Below are positions 30,937-37,077 of a stretch of 37,077 nucleotides of DNA, piece by piece (the first letter of the stretch is position 1; every line of letters starts with the position of its first letter). This stretch comes from a virus, in the IMG/VR virus record IMGVR_UViG_3300008448_000274, positions 1-37,077 of that record, one strand, 5' to 3'. The translations under genes and the position numbers were made by a program. The notes beneath the pieces are model-generated. The model worked only from the letters and a program-made list of their open reading frames with translations, was not told where the DNA came from and searched no databases.

Positions 30937-31434
30937 ATGGTAGACATTCAAGGATACGAAGGTTTATACAAAATAGACGAAAGTGGAAATGTATATTCTT
31001 TGCCAAGAAAAGGAACTAAAGGAGGGTTAATAGGGCATATCAATGAAGAGTACATTGAGGTTGCTTTAAGTAAAAATCGCAAACTTAAAAGATTTGCCTT
31101 ACATAGATTACTCGCAAATGCTTTTATTAAAAAAGTTGACGGACTGGATATGGTTAACCATATTGATGGGGATAAATATAATAACGCATTAACAAATCTT
31201 GAATGGACTAACAATTCAATGAATATTAAACACGCTTATCAAAACGGCCTAATGATAAAGAAAAACGGACATAAAAATGGAATGTCTAAACTATCAGAAA
31301 AGCAAGTATTTGAAATCCGTGAAATATCAAGAAACAGAGGCAAACACTACAATAGAAAGGAACTTGCTAAAATGTATTCAGTTAGCGAGTCTACAATAAA
31401 AGATGTTGTAAATAATAAAAGCTATGTTTATTAG
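30937..31434 (+). CDS. HNH homing endonuclease (NUMOD4-HNH-HTH)
   Basis: 165 aa. Residues 4-22 (IQGYEGLYKIDESGNVYSL) are a NUMOD4 DNA-binding motif. Residues about 56-100 hold the HNH core (HRLLANAF, then VNHIDGDKYNNALTNLEW and a final NIKHAYQNG). Residues about 115-165 are a NUMOD/HTH module (RKELAKMYSVSESTIKDVV). It is free-standing, not inside a recognisable intron, and lies between terS and terL; its last 11 nt overlap the terL start in another frame. Homing endonucleases cut an allele lacking their element next to or at conserved sites. The hairpin gap in terL 74 nt downstream would disrupt such a site. Confidence 0.85.
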   Translation: MVDIQGYEGLYKIDESGNVYSLPRKGTKGGLIGHINEEYIEVALSKNRKLKRFALHRLLANAFIKKVDGLDMVNHIDGDKYNNALTNLEWTNNSMNIKHAYQNGLMIKKNGHKNGMSKLSEKQVFEIREISRNRGKHYNRKELAKMYSVSESTIKDVVNNKSYVY

Positions 31435-32637
31435 AACAACAGCAATAAACAAAATATTGCAGATGACCTCCCGAAAGAAAGTCATTCAGGGCGGCTCATC
31501 TGCGGGTGCATTGCCCCTCTCGTAATTGGGAGGGGCAAAGGTAAAACGTTTGGTATTATCCCCATTCTAATTGATAAGGCTTGTAAAAATTCAAACCTTG
31601 AAATAACGGTAATGTCTGAAAGTGTACCGCATTTAAAAAAGGGCGCAATGAAGGACTTTATTAAGATTATGAAGGCGACCAATAGGTGGCACGAATCCCG
31701 CTTTAATTCAACGGATAGAAAGTACAAGTTTGCAAACGGTTCTTATATTGAGTTCATTCCCCCTAATTCGGTTATCGGTGCAAGGCGCAATGTCTTATAT
31801 GTCAATGAAGCTAATCGAATAAAGTACCAAGATTATCACCAAGCAGCAGTCCGTACAAGCGATGACATTTACATTGACTTTAACCCTACCGATTCATTCT
31901 GGGCGCATGAAGAAGTGCTTAAAGAAACGGATAGCGAATTATTAATTCTTACATACAAAGATAATGAAGGACTACCGCCTAATGTGGTTGATGACTTCAT
32001 ACAAGCAAGGTTAAAAGCAGATAGAGAAAAGCAGTCGGGACGTGAAGGATATTGGGCTAATTGGTGCAAAGTTTATATTGATGGAGAAATAGGCTCATTG
32101 CAAGGAGTAGTATTTAACTTTGAGGTTATTAAAGAAATACCACAAGGTGCGGATAGAATAGGATATGGATTAGACTGGGGGTTCAGCGCAGACCCTACCG
32201 CATTGGTTAAAGTATGCAAGGAAGGGACTAAGCTATATGTTCAAGAGTTAATCTATGAAACTGGATTATTAAATTCAGATATTCATTCACGATTTCAATC
32301 ATTAGGAGTACCTACCCATGTACCTATAATTGCGGATAGCGCAGACCCTAAGAGTATAGCTGATTTAAAAAGATTAGGCGGTTACACTATTACTGGCGCA
32401 AACAAAGGACAGGATTCAATACGTGCCTCTATTGCTAAATTGCAAGAATACACTATTTACGTCACCGAAGATTCGACCAATCTAATAAAGGAACTAAGAA
32501 ACTACTGTTACTTACAAGACGATACAGGCAAGTCAACTGGCGTCCCAATAGATGCTTATAACCACGCTATTGATGCGTTAAGGTATGTAGCACTCAATCT
32601 ATTATTTAAGCGTACTGGTATTTACAACATGGCGTAA
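31424..32637 (+). CDS. terL: Terminase large subunit, frame interrupted by 35-nt hairpin gap
   Basis: ATG 31424 starts MFIRTTAINKILQM; this frame stops at TAA 31523-31525, five codons past Gly28. Omitting 31508-31542 joins it to the frame ending at 32637 and gives a 392-aa protein of normal length. The joined P-loop is perfect: G23-G-S-S-A-G28 / K29-T30. Later motifs are Walker B-like LYVNEAN (about 99-105), and the nuclease Asp residues in DWGFSADPTAL, IADSADPKS and DAYNHAIDALRY. It packages DNA by ATP hydrolysis and cuts it. Without gap skipping the downstream part (first ATG 31612) lacks the Walker A motif and would be inactive. Bypass, splicing, or loss of function are the options. Confidence 0.8.
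31508..31542 (+). other. 35-nt hairpin coding gap, candidate translational bypass element
   Basis: Takeoff GGT (31505-31507) and landing GGT (31540-31542) are identical. The gap holds a 12-bp stem, 31511-31522 with 31527-31538 (two G-T pairs), loop TAAT, which contains the stop codon. GGAGG at 31529-31533 lies 6 nt before the landing codon. 35 nt is not a multiple of 3. Confidence 0.7.
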
Positions 32638-32649
32638 AAGCCTAACGGA

Positions 32650-32660
32650 TTGATATATAC
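32650..32660 (+). promoter_or_regulatory. TTGATATATAC late-type site after terL
   Basis: TTGATATATAC is followed by TTGT and the ATG at 32665, so the site is 4 nt from the start codon. It opens the tail operon just after the terL stop. Confidence 0.5.
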
Positions 32661-32664
32661 TTGT

Positions 32665-33318
32665 ATGAGAATACCAACTTCATACAACCAAATCACATTA
32701 GTGAAATACCAAGAATGTTACAATTTAATAAACTCAAAAGATGAGGACAAATGGATTAAGATTCTTGCAATACTTTCTAATAAATCAATCGAGGAAATCG
32801 AGAACTTACCAGCGGATAAACTAATAAAGTATTCTCATTCATTAAAATTCCTTTCTAATCCCGACATTAACACTATGCCTAAAAAGTATCTAGGTATCAA
32901 AGGAAAGTTATTTAAAGCCACTATAAACATTACCGACCTATCAACGGCACAAGGGGTTGACATTAAAACATTCCTAAAGCCTATCGGTAATAAGTCACAA
33001 GAAGAATTAACTATTCAAAACGCTCACTTAATCTTAGCCTCTATCTATAAACCATTGAAGTGGATGAGATTTAAATATGACCCAATCAACCATTCTAAAA
33101 ATGCTGAATTATTCAAGCAAGTAAAGATGGGCGATATTAGTGGTACGCTTTTTTTTTACTTAAGCGTATGGGAGAAGTGGATGCAAGTTACAAACGCCTT
33201 TACGAAGGAAGCGGACACGATACTGACGAATCACATGGAGGAAGTGATGGAGTGGGCGGGTTCAGTGAATACTGGGGATGGAAGGCTATCTTACACCAAA
33301 TTACAAACGGAAGCCTAG
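32665..33318 (+). CDS. Tail assembly chaperone, short (0-frame) form
   Basis: 217 aa from the ATG at 32665; the earlier TTG lies inside the regulatory site. Begins MRIPTSYNQITLVKYQECYN, typical of a Bacteroidetes phage protein encoded between terminase and tail genes. It is followed by an overlapping ORF in the -1 frame (open from 33150 to 33446), the hallmark of the lambda G/GT type chaperone pair. The 0-frame protein is protein-like up to about 33255 (EEVMEWAG), and the last 15 codons are less so. Confidence 0.65.
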   Translation: MRIPTSYNQITLVKYQECYNLINSKDEDKWIKILAILSNKSIEEIENLPADKLIKYSHSLKFLSNPDINTMPKKYLGIKGKLFKATINITDLSTAQGVDIKTFLKPIGNKSQEELTIQNAHLILASIYKPLKWMRFKYDPINHSKNAELFKQVKMGDISGTLFFYLSVWEKWMQVTNAFTKEADTILTNHMEEVMEWAGSVNTGDGRLSYTKLQTEA

Positions 33319-33446
33319 TCGAGCAAGATTACATATTAGAGAATTTAAACTGGATAGGATTTTTAAACGAGTTAGCATTTAGGAAGGATTTAGCAGAAAA
33401 CGAACGTGCCATCATCGAAAGACATACAAAAGCAGTTTCAAAATGA
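33150..33446 (+). CDS. -1 frame extension of tail chaperone (T domain)
   Basis: This frame is open across the end of the 0-frame gene and ends at 33446. Its C-terminal part (FSEYWGWKAILHQITNGSLV, then ENLNWIGFLNELAFRKDLAE) looks like real protein, while the stretch 33160-33255 is Gly/Ser/Asp-rich and out-of-frame-looking. The switch therefore probably happens near 33255-33262 (GGGCGGGT), although a canonical T TTT TTT site lies at 33150-33156. Start-codon use at ATG 33168 is the non-recoding alternative. Confidence 0.5.
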   Translation, partial: FFLLKRMGEVDASYKRLYEGSGHDTDESHGGSDGVGGFSEYWGWKAILHQITNGSLVEQDYILENLNWIGFLNELAFRKDLAENERAIIERHTKAVSK

Positions 33447-34017
33447 AATTAAATTATGGGCTTCTGCATTGTCAGATGACTTAACAAAATCATTAATTGA
33501 AGCATTAAAAAAGGGTGGGAGAAAAAATCCAAACGCTACAAATTTACGATTTGACTATGATGTTTCTTACGTTAGCAAATCTATAAACGTAATAATCTAC
33601 GCTAAAACAAAACAAGGGCGTTCTGCCGATTATTGGAGTGTTATTGAGGACGGAAGAAGAAAAGGAGTCCATGTTCCAAATCCAGTTGAAAATTTAGGTA
33701 AAGATTGGCAGATAGGTGCTGGAATAGACCCTAGAGTGTTTTTATTAAATTATAAGAACGTAAAAAACGGTAGCCCTTTAAGAAAGTTCAAAAAACTAAA
33801 AAAGACTTTAGATATTGATAAGTCTTATAAAACAGTATCATTTATAATTGCTCGTGGAATTTACTCTAACGGAATAAAGCCAAAACCTTATTTAGCGAGT
33901 GTCATTAATAAAAACGCCACAAGTGAATTGCGGAATATTATTGCAGAAAAATACGGAATGATTATTACGGCAGAAATAAAAGAGCTATCTAATAAGTATA
34001 AAACCTTTAAAGCATAA
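33406..34017 (+). CDS. Tail completion-like protein
   Basis: 203 aa, GTG start at 33406 (no in-frame ATG nearby), overlapping the chaperone -1 frame by 41 nt. The middle YWSVIEDGRRKG and the late GIKPKPYLASVINK resemble the pattern of HK97 gp10-type tail completion proteins. Basic overall. Position in the tail operon supports a head-tail joining or tail-terminator role, with modest confidence. Confidence 0.55.
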   Translation: MPSSKDIQKQFQNEIKLWASALSDDLTKSLIEALKKGGRKNPNATNLRFDYDVSYVSKSINVIIYAKTKQGRSADYWSVIEDGRRKGVHVPNPVENLGKDWQIGAGIDPRVFLLNYKNVKNGSPLRKFKKLKKTLDIDKSYKTVSFIIARGIYSNGIKPKPYLASVINKNATSELRNIIAEKYGMIITAEIKELSNKYKTFKA

Positions 34018-35231
34018 TGTCAGTAACCGTTTCACAACAGCCACAAGCATATCAACCAGCGTACTCACCGCAGTACTTTACCGCTTCATCCAATCAGACA
34101 AGCAATTCAGACTTTGCTTTTATAATCTATTGCACCGATGTTATTAGCGGAGAGTTCGTGAAGTTTACAATGACGGCAGACGTTAATAATAGATGTCATT
34201 TTAACGCTCAGAACTTTGCTAAAACGTATGTTGATAGGGCAGGGCATTACATTCCTAATAATCAGTATAACTTTAAAAAAAGTTCAGCAGTTAGAAAGAT
34301 AAGGGTTAACATAGGGGAGTATTATTCAGGTTCTTATCATGCTGGTTCTGACATTGATTATGTTGTTTGGAACGGTGTGTTAGATTATCTTTCATTCCCT
34401 TCATACAACTACCTAGATTACACTTATAACGCAACGACTAGCCAAATATTAACGCATTCGGCTGATGAGTTCGTTTATACTGACCGCTCTAACTTCATTT
34501 ACATTCTATCAATAACTAACCCTGACTGTTTAGGATTGAGGATAAAGAGTTACGATGCGGGAGGTGGATTAATAGGGACTTCTGAATTTGTCAATCCTAA
34601 CTACAATGACCCTGATTATTATGATAGGTATTGGGCAGTTGATGTAGGGCTAAAAGGATTAGCGGGTTTATCTTCGGGAGATGTTTCAGGAACATACCCA
34701 GTTATACCTTATGATTGCGCTTACTACACTGTTGAGGACAAGAATAGCGGGTTAACGCCCGGCTCTTACGTTTACAACATTATTAAAACATACTACGTTA
34801 AGCAGGAATGTAACTACACTGTTAACTCAATTCACTTCTTAGCTAAGTCAGGAGCATTTGAAACGTGCCATTTTGCAAAGCGTTCAGATAGCGAGATTAC
34901 AAGAAGTCAATCGACGTACAAGCGTACACCGTTTGAATATGGAAGTTCTGCTACCTACTCAGTAACTACCCCAACTGAAAAGGCTTTATTAACTGAAAGC
35001 CAAGAATCATTTACATTGAACACTGATTGGTTGACCGATGAACAGTTTGAACTATATAAGCAAATGGCAACCACCCCAATCGCTTATTTAGATTTAGGCA
35101 GTTCTACCGACTTAGTTCCCGTTATTCCTGTCGTGGATTCTTACCAAGTTAAAAAGAAGATTAACGACAAGCTAAGTCAAATTACAATGAAGTTTAGATA
35201 CGCTCACACTAACCATTATCAAAGCGTATGA
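34017..35231 (+). CDS. Tail/baseplate protein (404 aa)
   Basis: 404 aa, beta-rich and Tyr/Ser/Asn-rich. The segment IHFLAKSGAFETCHFAKRSD (about 280-299) followed by STYKRTPFEYG resembles a conserved segment of Bacteroidetes phage distal-tail proteins. The C-terminal region carries a helical Glu/Gln segment (SQESFTLNTDWLTDEQFELY). It lies upstream of the 790-aa tail protein with a 4-nt ATGA overlap. Baseplate component by family resemblance and position. Confidence 0.65.
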   Translation: MSVTVSQQPQAYQPAYSPQYFTASSNQTSNSDFAFIIYCTDVISGEFVKFTMTADVNNRCHFNAQNFAKTYVDRAGHYIPNNQYNFKKSSAVRKIRVNIGEYYSGSYHAGSDIDYVVWNGVLDYLSFPSYNYLDYTYNATTSQILTHSADEFVYTDRSNFIYILSITNPDCLGLRIKSYDAGGGLIGTSEFVNPNYNDPDYYDRYWAVDVGLKGLAGLSSGDVSGTYPVIPYDCAYYTVEDKNSGLTPGSYVYNIIKTYYVKQECNYTVNSIHFLAKSGAFETCHFAKRSDSEITRSQSTYKRTPFEYGSSATYSVTTPTEKALLTESQESFTLNTDWLTDEQFELYKQMATTPIAYLDLGSSTDLVPVIPVVDSYQVKKKINDKLSQITMKFRYAHTNHYQSV

Positions 35232-37077
35232 AGTCAAGATTAATTGTTAGAAGTTCGGGCGATAATCTAGTTCAGTTCGATGAAACGTTTTCGTTTGATG
35301 AATTACTACCCGTGTCGGTTAATTATGCGGTTGCTGATGTTCGTGAACCAGATAAGATACAGTCAGACCATAGTAAGACTATCACAATTCCTGCAAATGC
35401 TGATGTAAATAGATTCTTTGAACACGCCTACGAGATTAACCTAGAATCCTTAGACTTCAACGCTAATCTAAAGTCGCCATGCAGGTACGAGGTAAACGGG
35501 ATTGAGATTTTTAAAGGTGACCTACAATTATTAAAAGTCATTAAAATAGATGACGGGATTAATGTTGTTGCTAAGTACGAATGTGCATTGGTGGGCAGTA
35601 ATTCTAATCTATTTTTAGATATTGCTAACTTATACCTCACTGATTTAGATTTTAGCGACCTTGACCACACTTTAACTTATGGTTCGGGATTATTCAATCC
35701 AACATTGGGAAGCGGATTTGTATATCCGTTTATTGATTACGGGATGACCCCGACCGTTTCCGTTCCTGCAGGTTACGCATGGGTATTGGAACATTTAAAG
35801 CCCGCTATATTTGAGAACGAGTATATTCATAGGATTGTAGGAGATGCTGGATATTCATTAGCTTCAAATTACCTTTCTTCTACCTATCAAAAATCAATAA
35901 TTATACCCGATTGCAATGAGGCAGCGTTAAGGGTTGACCGTTCTACTTTAATTGCAGAAGAAGCGTATGTCGGGATTAATTCAACATTCACAACTGTAAA
36001 CAGCGCAGCTAGTGCAACTGGTTCGGGTGGCGTTTGGAATCTTGCTTCTGCTGATTTAGGGGCTATTGCCTTTGATGACGAAAGCACCCCGTATTATGAC
36101 ACTGGTTCTAACTTTAGTGGTTCAGTTTATACTTGTGCCATTACCGCTAAGTATTCCTTAAACTTCACATCAAGAATCAAAGTAGATGTAAATTTCCCAT
36201 CTACAGCCACGCAAGTTAGTGGTTCGGTAGTCATTTACAACACTATTCAAAGAAGTACGGACGGCGGAACATCGTGGGTAATGGTTGGCATTAGCACTTT
36301 CAATCAAACTATTTCAAGTTCAACTCAACTAACAATCCCAGAACCAGTAACGCAATGGACTGGAAATTTAAACAGCGGTGATAAACTTAGATGCCGTTCT
36401 TACATTGGGACTGGACATACACTTACTTTTTTAGACGGTTCTAGTAACCCAGTAAACACTGGCACGGCTTCAATCGACTTAATCACTCAACCTAATAGCG
36501 ACTTCTTTATTTCATTCGATTATCAAAACAACTATTTGCCTTATGGCGGTACGGTTGTAATGAATAACACAATACCTGAGAATATTAGTCAACTGGACTT
36601 CTTAACATCTGTGATGAAAGCAGAAAATCTTTATATCGAGGTTGACAAAGATAATCCTAAACGCTACATATTAGAGCCACGTGCTGACTTCATTCTGTCT
36701 ACATATAAAGATTGGAACGGTAAACGTGATGTTAGTGAGCCAGTCGAGATTTACCCAATGGGTGAACTAGAGGCTAAACGCTACCACTTTACCTACAAGT
36801 CAGATTCAGACTACTTCAATAAGTCTTATCAAGAAAGTTACGGATATGTTTACGGACGTTATTTATATGATACTAATTCGGATTTCTTAAAGGATGAAAA
36901 GAAGATTGAATTATGTTTTAGCCCTACCCCAATAGCATTAACTGGCGCAATTGTAGCCCCTAGATTATATAAAGAGCAAGGAGTTCCACAGGCTGTAAAT
37001 ATTAGAAGGTTGTATTTTGGAGGTCAAAAGTCAGTTAGCGGTGTTCGATTGTATTACAATGATTATGCTAGTAATGT
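35228..37077 (+). CDS. Large tail/baseplate protein, N-terminal part (continues at 2-637)
   Basis: The ATG at 35228 overlaps the preceding stop (ATGA). The frame is open to the window end and continues through the circle join to 637, giving 790 aa. The N-terminal region (VADVREPDKIQSDHSKTITI at about 35-54) matches a motif common in large virion proteins of Bacteroidetes siphophages. It then runs through long beta-rich, Thr/Ser/Asn-rich stretches. The C-terminal tail is Ser/Asn/Gly-rich. Tail-tip or hub function is inferred from size and position between tail genes and the tape measure. Confidence 0.8.
   Translation, partial: MKSRLIVRSSGDNLVQFDETFSFDELLPVSVNYAVADVREPDKIQSDHSKTITIPANADVNRFFEHAYEINLESLDFNANLKSPCRYEVNGIEIFKGDLQLLKVIKIDDGINVVAKYECALVGSNSNLFLDIANLYLTDLDFSDLDHTLTYGSGLFNPTLGSGFVYPFIDYGMTPTVSVPAGYAWVLEHLKPAIFENEYIHRIVGDAGYSLASNYLSSTYQKSIIIPDCNEAALRVDRSTLIAEEAYVGINSTFTTVNSAASATGSGGVWNLASADLGAIAFDDESTPYYDTGSNFSGSVYTCAITAKYSLNFTSRIKVDVNFPSTATQVSGSVVIYNTIQRSTDGGTSWVMVGISTFNQTISSSTQLTIPEPVTQWTGNLNSGDKLRCRSYIGTGHTLTFLDGSSNPVNTGTASIDLITQPNSDFFISFDYQNNYLPYGGTVVMNNTIPENISQLDFLTSVMKAENLYIEVDKDNPKRYILEPRADFILSTYKDWNGKRDVSEPVEIYPMGELEAKRYHFTYKSDSDYFNKSYQESYGYVYGRYLYDTNSDFLKDEKKIELCFSPTPIALTGAIVAPRLYKEQGVPQAVNIRRLYFGGQKSVSGVRLYYNDYASN
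36964..37077. repeat. Right copy of the 114-bp terminal overlap
   Basis: Identical to 1-114. Confidence 0.95.

Noticed and set aside
31508-31542. Intein or group I/II intron in terL
   Set aside because: 35 nt is far too short for either; the HNH gene is upstream and outside the gap.
31522-31560. Readthrough or -1 shift inside the terL hairpin to use the downstream frame, which encodes GRGKGKT
   Set aside because: It would replace the correct GGSSAGKT with a P-loop one residue too short and insert about a dozen extra residues; skipping the gap restores an exact motif.
1-37077. Integrase, attachment site or CRISPR array
   Set aside because: No integrase-like protein, no att-like repeat near a tRNA and no repeat-spacer structure could be seen.

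Overview
The window is one complete phage genome from a circular (or circularly permuted) molecule. Its last 114 bases (36964-37077) repeat its first 114, so the unit is 36,963 bp, and the reading frame of a large tail gene runs unbroken across the join. The host is very probably a member of the Bacteroidota. The DNA is AT-rich, starts are preceded by A-rich leaders rather than Shine-Dalgarno sites, several promoters fit the Bacteroidetes pattern TTTG-N~20-TAnnTTTG, and the terminase, portal, head and tail proteins are of the type seen in Bacteroidetes siphophages. No integrase or repressor was recognised, so a virulent life style is the simpler reading.

Layout: a regulatory hub with back-to-back promoters lies at about 25508-25609. 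Leftward from it (minus strand, 25507 down to 12904) run two tRNA-type genes and about 35 small early/middle genes, including Erf annealing protein, NinG, a replication-initiator-like protein with a KD repeat, a ribbon-helix-helix-like protein, zinc-finger and DUF551-like proteins, and a candidate small RNA near 19.6 kb. Rightward (plus strand, 25610 through the circle join to 12844) run a lipoprotein, a sigma-factor-like protein, three glycan enzymes (the last fused to a methyltransferase), terminase small subunit, an HNH endonuclease, terminase large subunit, tail chaperone pair, tail/baseplate proteins, tape measure, prohead protease, scaffold-like protein, major capsid, major tail protein, portal, connectors, fibre proteins, and a lysis cassette. 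A lone plus-strand lipoprotein (13582-13989), a possible unimolecular spanin, sits inside the minus-strand block.

The outstanding observation is in the terminase large subunit. The frame is broken inside the Walker A motif, exactly between its Gly and Lys codons, by 35 nt that form a near-perfect 12-bp hairpin with the TAA stop codon in its loop. The gap is bounded by matched GGT codons. Removing it restores a perfect GxxxxGKT and a normal 392-aa protein. An HNH homing endonuclease gene overlaps the start of this gene. This is the architecture of phage T4 gene 60 and mobA (translational bypass plus homing endonuclease cassette), here in a terminase, and is the best candidate for a previously undescribed system. 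Two further recoding candidates are an A10 run in a lysis-cassette gene and a U-run or GGGCGGG site in the tail chaperone.

Regulatory structure includes four TTGATATATAC-type sites in front of late genes (possibly read by the phage sigma-like protein), six near-identical AAAAACACGA leaders directly before early start codons, and a duplicated ~115-bp promoter cassette. All functional names rest on reading the translated proteins by eye; no database search was run.
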